Source: Hydra vulgaris (lineage: Eukaryota > Cnidaria > Hydrozoa > Anthoathecata > Hydridae). Taken from it: 64,000 nucleotides of DNA. This document shows, one piece after another, positions 21,853-33,579 of this stretch (position 1 is its first letter; each line of letters starts with the position of its first letter). The stretch is taken from assembly GCF_038396675.1 (NCBI RefSeq), contig NC_088933.1, positions 34,432,501-34,496,500 of the forward strand, given 5' to 3'. Both the position numbers and the translations under genes were made by a program. The notes beneath the pieces are model-generated. The model saw only the letters and a program-made list of their open reading frames with translations. It had not been told where the DNA came from and did not search any database.

Positions 21853-23605
21853 CAGCGGTGGCCAAAAATTAAAGACCACTCATTTTTTTTTCAAAATTTA
21901 TTTTTAACCTTAGTATAATTTTATTTTGGAAAAAAGGTATCAAAAAAAGAAAAACATTTTTAGAAAGAATTTTTATTGTATTTTATATTTATTATAAAAG
22001 AATTTATAATTTTTTTCTCAAAATAATGTTAAAAAATTAAAAAACTGACTAGTAAAAAATAAAAATGGGAAAAAAAATTGAACAAAATTTTAAGACCAGT
22101 TTCAAAAATATTTCAAAAAGCAATAAAAAAATAATTTAGAAACGTGTTGTTCCTCCATTTGTTTTCAAGCACTCTTGTACTCGTTCTGGCATTGAATTCA
22201 TTAAAGTTTTGATTACTTCATCAGGCACATTTTTTAAATGATGAGAAATAGAAGATTTCAAATCTTAAAAATTTTAAAGTTGTTCTTTACCAAGCTTGTG
22301 ATCAAGCCACGACCATAAATTCTCTATTGGATTCAAGTCTGGACTATTGGCAGGCCATGGAAGCACTTGAATTTTATTAGAATTGAACCAATCGCTAACA
22401 ACATGCGCTTTATGACACGGCGCATTATCTTGCTGGAAAATAAATCCATCATGCAACTTCCATAAATCAATGCTAGGAATAAGCGAGTTTTCCAAAATTT
22501 CAATGTACCTTTCTTTGTTGAGTCTACCATCGAATAAATGAAAAACGCCAACTCCACAGGCACTTATACAGGCCCAAATGCCTATTGAACCACTGCCTTG
22601 TTTTGTTCGTTTCAAAATGCATGATTCATCGAACCGTTTGCTTGGAAGTCTACGCAACATTACGCGACCTTTTCTGTTGTCTACCTCAACGTTCATTTCA
22701 TTACTAAAGACAACACGGCTCCATTTGATCTGTTGACCAATTTTTGATCCAATTGATCTGTTGACCAATTTTTATGTAGTTTGCACCACTCTTTCCTGGC
22801 AAATTTTTGTTTTTTATTTAAGCGTGGTTTTTTTGCAGCAGCACGCCATAAATAATTTAAATTGTGGATGACCCTTCGCACAGTTCTAGGGCTTGTTTTC
22901 AGACTATTTGACAGTTTCGTAGATAAGACATTTCGTAGATAAGTCTGTAGATGATGCTTGTCTGTTTTCTTTTATTAATCTCACAAACGAGTGAACATCA
23001 CGGTCATTTGAAATTTTATTGCGCTCAGTCCTATGACGATCATTAATTGACCGAGTCTCTTTGTATCGTTGAATTATGTTAATAATGCAAGAGTGAGACC
23101 TTCCGAGCTTTTCTGCTATTTGCCTGATGCTGTAGCCTTCTTCTTTTAATACAAGAGCCGCGTATCTGTCTTTTTCTTCGATCTTTGCACGCATATTTTC
23201 AATATTTTTATATCCTTATTGCAATTCAAAAAATAAATGTTTATTTTATATCGAAACTCAGGTTTCGACATTTTATTTTATAGCCAACGTAATAAGCAAT
23301 TAAGACAGTTAAAAAACCATGGATTATTATTTTTAATAAGTGCAAATCGAAGATTTTAAAGTGGTCGTTAAATTTTGTCCAATTTATATAAAGAAGATTT
23401 ATAAGTACTCATCAGTTTTTTAACAAGTTAAACGCTATTTGATTAGAATTAGACTAAAAAAATTATACCACTTTAATCCGTATGTTTTAATTAACAAGAT
23501 ATTAAAAAAAAAATTTATAATGTCAATTAGAATCTTCTTAATTTTAATTTAAAGATTAAGAAACCAACTAAAAAATGAGTGGTCTTTAATTTTTGGCCAC
23601 CGCTG
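21853..23605 (-). mobile_element. Tc1/mariner-type DNA transposon C with 36-bp perfect TIRs
   Basis: Ends starting CAGCGGTGGCCAAAAATTAA are identical inverted copies for about 36 bases. TA flanks both sides (21851-21852, 23606-23607). The terminal CAG(C/T)GGTGGCCAAA resembles that of element A (CAGTGGTGGCCAAATT), so A and C may be related families. The perfect TIRs contrast with a badly damaged transposase. Confidence 0.94.
22136..23194 (-). pseudogene. Tc1-like transposase, broken (element C)
   Basis: The ATG at 23194 opens MRAKIEEKDRYAALVLKEEG with a helix-turn-helix (YSIRQIAEKLGRSHSCIINI). The frame is lost near 22905-22910 and again near 22730-22770. There a 20-base word TGATCTGTTGACCAATTTTT occurs twice, 28 bases apart, a duplication that shifts the frame. 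The catalytic core follows: VVFSNEMNV (the expected first Asp is Asn), FQQDNAPCHKA (second Asp), and SPDLNPIENLW with Glu after 34 residues. Two in-frame TAA codons follow GKEQL before the tail ends GGTTRF and a stop at 22136. Inactive by several criteria. Confidence 0.9.
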
Positions 23606-23689
23606 TATGTACAATTATTGATTAATTATGTATTAATAATCTAAAGTAATTAATCAATTAACTATTAATTATTGATTTCTAATATAAAA

Positions 23690-25350
23690 AAGTTTTATTA
23701 GAAAAAATTTAATTCATTTTCAGTTAACAAAAGTAATTGCTTAAGTTTTGTTTTGAATTGGTTTAGAGAATAATTAGTTTTCATCTCATTATTTAATATT
23801 ATGTTCCACAACTTTGGTCCTCGGTTTACAATAGAGAATTTAGTAGCGGAATAATAAGTTATGGATTGAATGTAGTTGTATTTTGAAAATCTAGTAGGGT
23901 ATATGTGATTTATTTTTTCAAAAATTGAATAAATTAAGATTGGTAATATATTTTTATCAAGTTTGAACATGAAAATAAGAACTTGATAGAGGTTTAGTTT
24001 ATATACATTTAGGATATTGAGTTCATTAAATAGTGTTTGTGTGTGTGAGAAGCGATCTACGTTTGAAATTATCCTTATAGCCTGTTTTTGTTTGCTAAGC
24101 AATTTTTTTATTTTCGTCGCGTTAGTGCTACACCAAGCAATGTTCGCATAACTTAAGTAGCAATGAATAAAAGAAAAGTAAATGTTTTTTAAACAAGATC
24201 GATGTAATAACTGCTTTGCTTTGTACATTATACCTAAATTTTTTGACATTTTATCTTCAACTATACCTATATGTTCCCTTCAGGTTACATTTTCGTCTAG
24301 AAACACGCCTAAAAACTTTATTGATTGCTCTCTCTTTATTAATTGATTGTCAATAAAAAGGTCCGGAAGTTCTAAGGGAATATCTGATTTTTTATCTCGG
24401 CGATGGAATAAAGTGTATTTTGTTTTAGTAATATTTAAAGAACATTGTTTGATTTAAACCATTGGGTTAGTTTGTCTAGTTCTTTGTTTAATGTTTGGAA
24501 CAATTTATTGATATCTTTATTGGAATAAAACAAGCTGGTATCATCTGCAAATAAAATTGTATTTAAAATGTTAGAAAATTTATTTAAATCGTTTATATAA
24601 ACAAGAAATAGAAGTGGCCCTAAAATTGATCCTTGAGGAACACCACATGTAATTGTCTCATAATTAGTTTTTCTTTCATCATAAACTATATACTGCTTCC
24701 TATTAGTGAAATAACTCTCAAACCTGGACAAGTTAGTATTATTTATACCATAACTTTTGAGTTTCCATAGAAGGATTTGATAATTGACTGTATCGAAAGC
24801 TTTACTTAAATCGATAAAAGACCAAGGGTATACTTGCCTTCATCAAACGATTTAAATATGTCCTAAACAAGGTGAATGATTGCAGGATCGGTGGAAATGG
24901 AATGGCCAGATTTGAATCCAAATTGCTTATGGTAAAGAATATTATTTACATTTAAAAAAGAATAAAGCCTATTATACATAACTCGCTCTAATATTTTAGA
25001 AAAACAATTAAGAATTGAGATTGGACGATAATTTGCAACTTCAGAAGGATCGCCTGATTTTAAAATTGGAATGATTTTTGCAATTTTTAGGTTTTTTGGA
25101 AAAACACCATGTTTTAAAGATAAATTAAAAATATGTAATAATGGAATTGTGATGTATTTTATCGATTTAATAACGACATTACTACTTATAGAATCGAAAC
25201 CTACACTTTTTTGAGGCTTTTACAAAGAGACTGCGTCTAATAATTCATTTTCCGTAAGTTTAGGATTAGACATAACACTAATGTTGTTTGAGGTTACGTA
25301 AGACTTAAAGTGTATTTTAGAAGTTGCTATATTTGATGATAAAACTTGAT
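23690..25350 (-). pseudogene. 5'-truncated LINE (family 2) ORF2, broken
   Basis: Minus-strand reverse transcriptase of a CR1/Jockey-group LINE. Upstream traces near 25000-25250 precede the block RFESYFTNRKQYIVYDE, then TCGVPQGSILGPLLFLVYIN and the intact active-site box TILFADDTSLFYS (24435-24731). After a frame break at about 24435 the thumb and C-terminal part continues (24249-23698): KNLGIMYKAKQLLHRSCLKN, YLSYANIAWCSTNATKIKKL, and the tail VNRGPKLWN. A stop near 24280 lies in the connecting region. Family 2 members also occur at 35.6-36.3 kb and probably at 0.25-2.66 kb. The 3' end lies near 23685 without a long poly-A. Confidence 0.85.
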
Positions 25351-26177
25351 AATCATGTTGTATATATGTTGTGACGGTGTGGTATATATGTTGTTACAAT
25401 GTTTTATAAGTATATATGTTATAAATTATTAAGTTGTACATATGTTTATTTTTATTTTAGTAAAGTTAAAATGGATGCAAGCATTAAATAGTAAAGTAAC
25501 GTTTCAAATTGAAGCCGAAAAATATGACGAACCATCTTGAAAATTGGATATGATTCGCAGAAAAGCACCGCTGTCGAAGGGTTATGAATCAAGTCATTGC
25601 TTTTTGTCGCGTAAATATTTCGAAATTTGCGTCTGGTTTTCAAATCATGTGTCTATTACATTTTATTGTGTTTAAACTAATGAAAAATACGCCAATTTTA
25701 AAAAAAAAAAAAAAATTAAACCATGCGTGACCCAGTTAGTTTACAATAACAAAATCAGAAAGGTCCAGTGTATGTGTGGCTGTTTTGTATGTTGAGTGTG
25801 TGGTATATGAGTGTTGGTATGGATGTTTCAATGGCTAATATATATGTATACAGGTAATGGTCCATTTGTGTTGCTCTAAGGATTTTTCATAGACCAGCCG
25901 GGTCCATGAAAAATCTTTAGAGCAAAGTGAAGCTTCGCCAACGTCGGCAACCGCAGCTGGTCCAGCACGGTTGCCTACACAGAAACATAATATCTTTGCT
26001 GTCTGGGTCAGTTAATCCATCAATCCGTAAGTTTGAAAATCTGTAAAACTTAAATTTTTTTGCATTTTATTGAATTTTAGTTTTGAGATTATTTATATTT
26101 TTTCACCGCGTATAAAAAACTAATTAATCCACAAGTCATTTACCCGCTTTCCAAATTCTTTCCAGGAAATAAAACAA
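25351..26177. other. Spacer with two stem-loops
   Basis: No gene is visible. A hairpin pairs TTGCTCTAAGGATTTTTCAT (25871-25890) with 25906-25925, one mismatch. A second short stem GGCAACCG/CGGTTGCC spans about 25948-25977. The block 25860-26010 is less AT-rich than its flanks and may be a small foldback repeat. Confidence 0.45.
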
Positions 26178-27405
26178 ATGGAGGAAAGTTTCCTTTTTAG
26201 CATTCACAGAATCAATTTGTTCAACCTTCACCAATTTTTAAGCATTTTATACCTCGAAGATGTCTTGAAATTTCATTTCTTGAAACACCATATTTTTAAG
26301 ATGCAGCATACAGTGACATTACTTTGTTTTTTACTTCAGAACTACGATTTTGCAACAAACCAGATGCATGTGTTTTACTTTGGAATACTATTTTATAATA
26401 AAGTTTTTTTTTATTTTTATAGATTATATTTCTAAAATTAAATTAAAAAGAATTTTTTACCAAAATAAATATTTATTTTAAACGTGTGAGAAGCAAGGTT
26501 ATTTAGGATAAATACCAACTTTATCATAAAGTTGACCTTATCCAAAAGTTTGACCTTTAAAAAGGCACTTGATTAAAACAAAGTTCATCTTATTTTTGTT
26601 CCTTGCCAGAATTAAATGAATAAAGCCAAATATTGGACGGGGTGAACTTTCCTAGCTCCCCAATTTGTCACAGACAAACTGCCAGGAAGGCGAAGTTTCA
26701 ACCTAGGTTCAACATTTAAATGCTCTCTATTAAGATTTTGACACTAGGTTTAAGGATGTTTTAACTATGGTAAAACCACCGTGGATAATTAACCCACATG
26801 GTTAAATAGAAGAAACGAATGTCATAGTACATGAGTAACTGACCAAAATAATTATAAACAAAGAACTAAAAGTTCAGTTTAAAAATGGATATCAGCAATT
26901 CTAGCTGAAAAAAAACATAGCCGCTACTTATCCCTTATAATGGAATATAACAAGTAAATTTTTTATTTCCTTTCCATTGTCATACCTAGAGGAAAGGGGG
27001 CTTATTCCTGTCACCAATCTCGTAACAAAAAAAATGGAAACAGACTTGACATCAGTAGCCGAGGAGATTTAAGAACCTCTAGTTAAGAGTTTTTTTTTTA
27101 AGGTCAATAAAGTTCTCCGTTAATCAAACAGAGAGAAATGTATGCGGATGATTAATAATTGGTTAACATATACATGATTTATCAATGAATAAAGTAACAT
27201 TACTTGTTGTAATATTTTTAAGAAATATTGATCTAAATAAGATTTAGTTAAAGATTTGCAATTAGTTTTTACTTTTTTAATTATCTTAAAAAATTTATTT
27301 ATTGACGAAGTGTTTTCTTAACGAATTATTTAATTGTTTCGCTAAATAATACAGATTTTTATAAGTTAAAATTTAAAAGTAGGAAGATTTGTTATGTGAC
27401 ATTTT
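26178..27405. other. AT-rich region without recognisable gene
   Basis: The open stretch at 26178-26435 shows no family motif. Around 26500-26560, GGATAA/TTATCC words recur (CTTTATCATAAAG and CTTATCCAAAAG), and similar words appear beyond the Chapaev-like element at 30115-30170. The two flanks may therefore be halves of an older repeat split by that insertion. Confidence 0.35.
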
Positions 27406-27407
27406 GT

Positions 27408-27664
27408 TACGGAAAAAAATATATTGTTTATTTTAATAAACTTTGTCCGTAAAACGCAAGAAACTACTTAATGTAGGTGTCCAACAATTAAAACCCACCA
27501 ACGAAAATAATGGTATATTTATATATGCAGATTCCAAAAAAAGGATGTACTACATAAATTTATGTGGGGAAGACGTTTTGCATTTGAATTTATTAAGTTA
27601 CTTGATTTTAAATGTATTAGATTTCTTTTTAAATGCAAGTAAATATTTAATTAATCTGTCCTAA
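27408..27664 (+). repeat. Dispersed repeat, copy A, with possible short coding relic
   Basis: This block matches 59700-59950 in the same orientation. Shared words include TGTGACATTTTGTTACG/CGTGACATTTTATCTTACG, AAAACGCAA, GTAGGTGTC and TTAAAACCCACC. Copy A contains an open frame (27443-27664) with GVQQLKPTNENNGIFIYADS and MYYINLCGEDVLHL. Copy B reads GVEELKPTHKS at the matching place. Conservation of the VGV-LKPT pattern hints that this was once protein coding, but the family is not recognised. Confidence 0.5.
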
Positions 27665-27725
27665 CTAAAATTTTATAACTTTTTATTTGTTATGGGCAAA
27701 AGTTTGAAAAATGTTATTGTGTGGA

Positions 27726-30109
27726 CACAGTGTTATTAAATGGGTTCTAACCTTGACTTTCTGACCCGAGAAAACCCTTTTGTGGAATGATAGCCCACAT
27801 TATGGGGATCACTTGGATATAAGTATTAAAATCAGAGTACAACGTCCTGGCAAGTTATTGACAGGGCCGTACCGAACGACAAAGACGTTGGGCGGGGGGG
27901 GATAGCATGAGTGTTTCTCGACAATAGATTGAAGAAGATCAATATTTTTTAGCAGCTTCCTGCACTCATTTCCTGCAAAATGCCCTCCATGATAAGGCTG
28001 TTGTTTAATGTGCAGTGAATCAGTCCAAAGAGTTCCTTGAGGGAAAACTTTTAGTAGGGCAGCAAAGAGATGATTGAAAACACCAATAAGGAGATGTAAC
28101 TCCATTGGCGGTATGAAGTCCAAAACTAATGTGCCACCAGCAAGATCAAATACAGGAGAATGAACAACATTCATGTAATCACGAGCTCTTTTGATGTTTG
28201 ATCCTGCTGCATTGAAAAGTGAGACATTCTGATCAAGAGATTGGAAAGTTCTTAATTTTCCTTGATTTAAAAGGTCCTTTGCACTTGACTCACACCAGGT
28301 GCAGGGGTGTGCACTTGAGTGTGCTTGGAGACCACAAATTATATTTGCCAGTTTTAGGTCACAGGACAAAACAAAATCTTGGTCTCTCATATTGATCAAT
28401 TCGAAAATTTGAGACACATTTGAGTAGTTTTCTTGCAGGTCCTCAGAGACAGCAATAATAAGTTGACTCCAGTGTCCTTGAAAAACTTGTTTTTGCAATT
28501 GAGTTTTGCTGAAGGAGTGTTAGGTTTACGATTTAATTCAATAATTCCAAGGCTTACTTTCAGGAATCCTCCCCCATCGTCAATTCCTACTTTCACAATA
28601 TGATTATTTGATGTGCTTCTCATAGAAATGAGTTCATTTTTAAGCTCTTTGAAGTCCTTGCAATGAATGACAGTCCTTCCACATCCAGCATGATCTTTAA
28701 TCAATGAACTCGTGAAATGGTAAGAAAGCTGCTGACTAACTGCATCAAATTTTACAGCATAGTTTTTCTCAACAATATGTTGTGAAGTTGACTGATTAAT
28801 TGTAGCAGCTAGTCTCTTGATGCCATTGTTTGAAAGCCCTGTGTTTGCCTGAACTTGAACAAGTTCTTTTATACTAATTGATGGGTTTGGAGGAAATAGT
28901 TTTCTTGCTGATGAGGAACCTAAAATAAATGCAGCTATTGTTTAATTTCGAAATTTCTAAAATATCTTTTCATGAAAGTTAAACTTTTACCTCGCATTAT
29001 TGGAAGCATTTTTCCACCTTGTGGTTGACTCAATCGAACAGTGCCATGTGGAGAAGAATCCTTACTTGAAACAACAAGAGCAGCAACTCGTTCAGATGCA
29101 ACAGGATCCTTGGTTGCAACAGCAACACGGTTATTTCGCAAAGTGCCCTTTGTGCAATGATGAGGTAATCCTCTTCCAATAATTGAAAAACAGTCAGAGC
29201 ATCGTTTTTGAACAGTTGAAGATGGACTATTTTGTGCTGAGCTCCGCAAAAGCTGAGTTTTCTGTTGACCATTATTTCTCAGTTTTCCAACAGAACAAAT
29301 CAAACAGTCACATTGTGTGTCTCTAGTTTGAGGTCGAATTTTTATAGTCTCAAAATTGTAAAGTGATGGGAGATTGATGTGTTCTCCAGAACCCTGTCTT
29401 CTTAAACAAGAACGACACTTTTCACAAATTCCAAGTGGAACATTGTCATTACTAAAATCGATCCTCTCATTGAGTATTGTTTGGCATTTTTCTTTTAGGA
29501 AAGGTGTCAGTTCCCTCTGACATTTACTGAAGCAAAGAAAACAGACAGTTTTCCTGCAGTCTTGGTGGTTTTTTGCTGTATTCGGCATTTTTTTGTAAAA
29601 TTAGATGTGCGCAGTTTTGCTCTCGTGAATAAAGTAAATAAATCATGCCTTTTCCCGAAATTTTTATTTTCCCGAAATTTTCCCGAAATTCAAAAACTGT
29701 CTTATTTTCACAGTTAAAAATAATTTATATGAAAAGTTAAACAGAAAAACAGAAGAATAAAAAAATGTTATATTTGTTTGGTAATAAAGGAAGCTTATCT
29801 TCTTGATATCTTTTAATTTTTCAACTTTTTTTTATGTTTTCATATAACATAATGCTCTTTATGCTACAGTATGTTTGTTTACTTGAATTTAAAATTATAT
29901 CTTACTGTAAAAATGCAAAACAAGCTGTCATTTCGAATGTGTGTGTAATCAATAAATTCAGAAAATTTAAACATCAATACCTTGCCAGGATGTTGTAATC
30001 TGATTTTAATACTTATACCCAAGTGATCCCCATAGTGTGGGCTATCATTCCACAAAAGGGTTTTCTCGGGTCAGAAAGTCAAGGTTAGAACCCATTTTAT
30101 AACACTGTG
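27726..30109 (-). mobile_element. Chapaev-like DNA transposon with ~130-bp TIRs
   Basis: Very long TIRs (27726-27857 and 29978-30109) match with about five differences. Both ends begin CACAGTGTTAT. The 4-bp duplication TGGA flanks the element (27722-27725 and 30110-30113). CAC-starting termini with a 4-bp TSD fit the Chapaev superfamily as described from animal genomes; the closest alternatives are other CACTA-related or Transib-like groups, the latter using 5-bp TSDs. The 2.38 kb element encodes a single minus-strand, apparently two-exon transposase relic. The high TIR similarity suggests a fairly recent insertion. Confidence 0.82.
27809..29588 (-). pseudogene. Chapaev-like transposase, two exons, one frameshift
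   Basis: Exon 1 (ATG at 29588 to about 28992) starts MPNTAKNHQDCRKTVCFLCF and is cysteine-rich: CRKTVCFLC, GICEKCRSC, CDCLIC, CSDC and HHC, probably zinc-binding. A GTAAAA donor near 28991 and a TTATTTTAG acceptor near 28923 (minus strand) define an intron of about 68 bases. Exon 2 holds HIVKVGIDDGGGFLKVSLGI, whose Asp is a candidate first catalytic residue. It also holds DLKLANIICGLQAHSSAHPC with TWC (second Asp plus a Cys pair) and QPYHGGHFAGNECRKLL (candidate catalytic Glu). One frameshift near 28440-28500 interrupts exon 2. The reading frame runs into the left TIR at its end. Function is inferred from TIRs, TSD and this motif order; the catalytic assignments are tentative. Confidence 0.75.
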
Positions 30110-30113
30110 TGGA

Positions 30114-30999
30114 TATATAGGATAAGTTTTTTATTTTAAATCGATAAAGTTTACCCAATTTTTGGATAAGTGTGCCTTAATACGTTTAAACATTCTTTTG
30201 TTGAATTTTGTTTCATATTTAATTGAGAATTTTTTATAAATTTCTACTTTGAACAATCGAAAAAAAGTTTTTTTCTCTGTTTTTGTTGTTAATGTTGCTT
30301 TGCTGACCAATTAGTATTTGTATATATAAATATATACAACATATATACATTTTATGTAGCATAAGATAAGTAAAAGACTTTTAAAATAGTTTAAATTTGT
30401 TTGATATTTTACTGGTGTTATTTATTATTATTTATATTTATTTAGATTCATATGAACTTATATACATATTTGAAACGATTGCTGCACTATCTATATTTAT
30501 ATAGATGAAATGATATTTACGATTGTATTTAAGATTAAAAGATACCTTTAATGATGTAGTATATTGCAGGTATTATGTAGACTTTAATGTTAATCAGTTT
30601 TGCAACAATAAAGCTTTAGCCAAAAAGATAAGCAAACTATTTAAAACCATTAGAAGTTTAAGGAAGCAACGGAAAAATAAAAAATTAGCTTTGTTTTCAG
30701 GTGATGCTGTTGAAGAAAGTAGTTGCTTTTTTCTAATATGAAAGGGCAAGAGTAACTATTTCTGTAAACTTGATTTGTTTGCTGATTTCGCATCTGAAAC
30801 ATATAAGTTTTTAAGAAACTAATACTTTTTTTAGCTTACTATTTCAAGTTGAAACTAAAGATATATACAAAGATTTGAAAGAAAACTCCTAACATAATTG
30901 TCTCAAGCAACCTCCAAAAAAATCCTCCATTCTTTAACGAGAAAAACATAAAAGGTTGTGGGCAAATTTAAGGATAAGGTTAATGCCACCATCCTCAAG
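30114..30999. other. AT-rich region, no convincing gene
   Basis: A plus-strand open stretch at 30523-30741 encodes a basic segment (NKALAKKISKLFKTIRSLRK) with no recognised family. It may be chance or a relic. Confidence 0.35.
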
Positions 31000-33300
31000 T
31001 TTATAGGGTTACAAACAATAGAGTTTTTTTAACGTCTCTGATTTAGCTAAAAAGAATATAAGATAAAAACAAAAGGTGTTTGTACGACCGTTATTCAGAA
31101 AAGTGTTAAGCATTTCCACAACAAACAATGCCTCAACAAGCAGATTAATCTGAAACATAATCAGGTTAGGCTTAGGCGTGAAGAACATCAAACTAGTGTA
31201 TATGGTGAAGTCAAAATATCTTCGTCTCATAATGAATAAAACGATGGATCACTCAATAAAGAATTACAACTTCGACATATGGCCATAAACTTATTTGGGG
31301 ATTCTATCAAGAGGTAACTGGGTTCCATATGGAACAAGTTAAAAAAAACTTGGGATTTATATAACAAGTCAGAAAAAACTCCATTTTTAAATGAAAAATT
31401 AAATCTTCACGAAAGAAATGTCTATTTAGTCCACCAACAGTATAATAAAGCGCGGGTTGACCTATTAGTTGCACTACTAAATCAATCAAATAATTTTTTA
31501 AAGAATAAAGAGGGTAAATAACTCTTACTCTGTCACCAACAAACTCATCTAGTAAATACAAGTAACAAACTTTTACACTGAGAAGAATTAAAACTTCTCC
31601 TCTCGCAGTAGCCATCGGTGGGGTTAAAGTTGTTTTTTCATATTTTAATTGCATCTATTTTTTTTTCCTAACCGTGTAGCTTGGCTATTAATTTAAACAG
31701 CAAGAATAATTGCAACAACATGTAAACCTTTTAGCCTTAAAACCAATATTTCCGTCATTACCAACACTTGAAGATACTGGTGATTAAAATGTTTTTCAGA
31801 AAATGTGCAATTATAGCGTTTAACGATTGATTGTCCTCAATGATCCCCAGCTGCAGCTTGCCGTATCTAGACTTTTTTTTTAAGAATTTTTGAAGCAGCC
31901 CCTTTAATTTTACTTCTGAAATCAACTTAAATAAGGTTGGGGCAGGTGAGAAGATTTTGCTTGTATATTTTAGCTAGAGCCTCTGAAACTGTAACAGGTA
32001 TTTTTTTAATGAAAGATTCAGCGTCTATATAGCGGCCACCCACTTTAACAACCTATAGTACATATTTGTATGCATATCGACCAATTTTGTTATGAAACAG
32101 AGAAAGCAGATCTGCATAATGGCCTATATTAGGACGAGTTTTGTAAACCGTAGCTCTTGGTATAAAAGCAAATATTTTTGCCGTATCGCTTGCCTTTTAA
32201 GCATTTACTCAGCTACTTTGTCGGAAAATTTTGTTGCGGCTGCTAGCTTTTAAGTTGCAACTTGACCACCCCAATAGTCTTTTGGGCTGGGATAAAACTT
32301 AAAAAGCTTTTTATATTTCTTTAATTATAACTAGAACGACAGGGCTTTTATATAAAAATAAAAGAGTTGTTAAAAATTTAAACTTTTTGTTGAGCAGTTA
32401 AAGATAACAAAGAGGAGTTTGATAAGTTTCTCCGCTTTGTGGTAAAAAAACAACCTCCGTTTAAGGTTCGTAAGAACTACTTGTCATATATTGTACCTTA
32501 TCTAAAATTAATTTAACGAACGAATCATTTCGTATCGAGGAAATAACTTGAAATTGTGAAGTTCCTACTTCCTATTTAAAATAAATTTTAATACGAAATG
32601 AAAAATATGTTTGATCAAACTAGTATAACCTTCAATATACGCGTGCTATACCTTGGAGCTGAAGTTTGTTGAATAGCAGCATCAGCTTTTATAAAATCAA
32701 ACCATATTTTTCATTTTACAATGTTAGATTTTAAAGAGTTTAGATTATTTTTTCCACAGACTCAAGTACTTAAATGTAATCCATCTTTATCCACACGGGC
32801 ACACTTATTCAATTATATGTTTTGCGACTGAAAATTCATATTTATTGACTGAATATAGGGTGTAAACCTTAATAGCCGCATTCATCAACCTATTTTTTTA
32901 TATCAACAGAGGCTCCATCTTTTACTGCTAGACAGATGTATTGGTACCATGGCTGGCCAACGCTATGAAGATAAGAAACAATTTCTCTTTGTTTTTTCTC
33001 ACAACTATGCCGATCGCAATATAATCCTACTTGCATTTTTCATCGGTTAGAAATTTTACTTCATTAATATTGTAAACATATATACCTCTCTTAAGAGCAT
33101 CAATCTGTGATGTAATAATAAATTTTCTTTTAAAAGGACATTTTAATATAAGTATTTAACAATACCGAGATGTAAATGTCTTATTGGTTCAATAAGAAAA
33201 CTTTTGTCCCACATATAAAGATCTTCATTAAGCTTCATTTTAACAGTTTCAAGATTAACTTTTCGGCAAGCGAATCCGCAAAAATTCGGTTGCCAAAATC
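31000..33300 (-). pseudogene. Unidentified decayed coding sequence
   Basis: Several minus-strand stretches look protein-like but lie in different frames. They include GFACRKVNLETVKMKLNEDL (about 33280-33215), VGLYCDRHSCEKKQREIVSY and LHSVGQPWYQYICLAVKDGA (about 33040-32930), KIFAFIPRATVYKTRPNIGH (about 32190-32125), KIPVTVSEALAKIYKQNLLT (about 32015-31955), and a 115-residue open stretch at 31654-31307. No retrotransposon or transposase motif was recognised. The stretches may be pieces of one large mobile element. The identity is unknown and the single-unit interpretation is a guess. Confidence 0.35.
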
Positions 33301-33397
33301 TTCTTGAGGCCTACAGGTAAAATATTGTTTTTCTAGTAAGGGTTAAACCCATTTTATTAAAATCAAGGTTTCAAAGTTTTAATTAAAGATTTTAAGA

Positions 33398-33551
<154 letters not shown>

Positions 33552-33579
33552 ATCTTCATTAACCATGTATATATATATA

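Noticed and set aside
29000..29272. Open frames at 29000-29182 (+) and 29030-29272 (-) as separate genes
   Set aside because: They overlap exon 1 of the Chapaev-like transposase in other frames and show no motifs.
27726..30109. Transib or ProtoRAG element, from the CACAGTG ends
   Set aside because: The flanking duplication is 4 bp (TGGA), not the 5 bp expected for Transib/RAG-type elements, and no RAG2-like gene is present. Kept as Chapaev-like.
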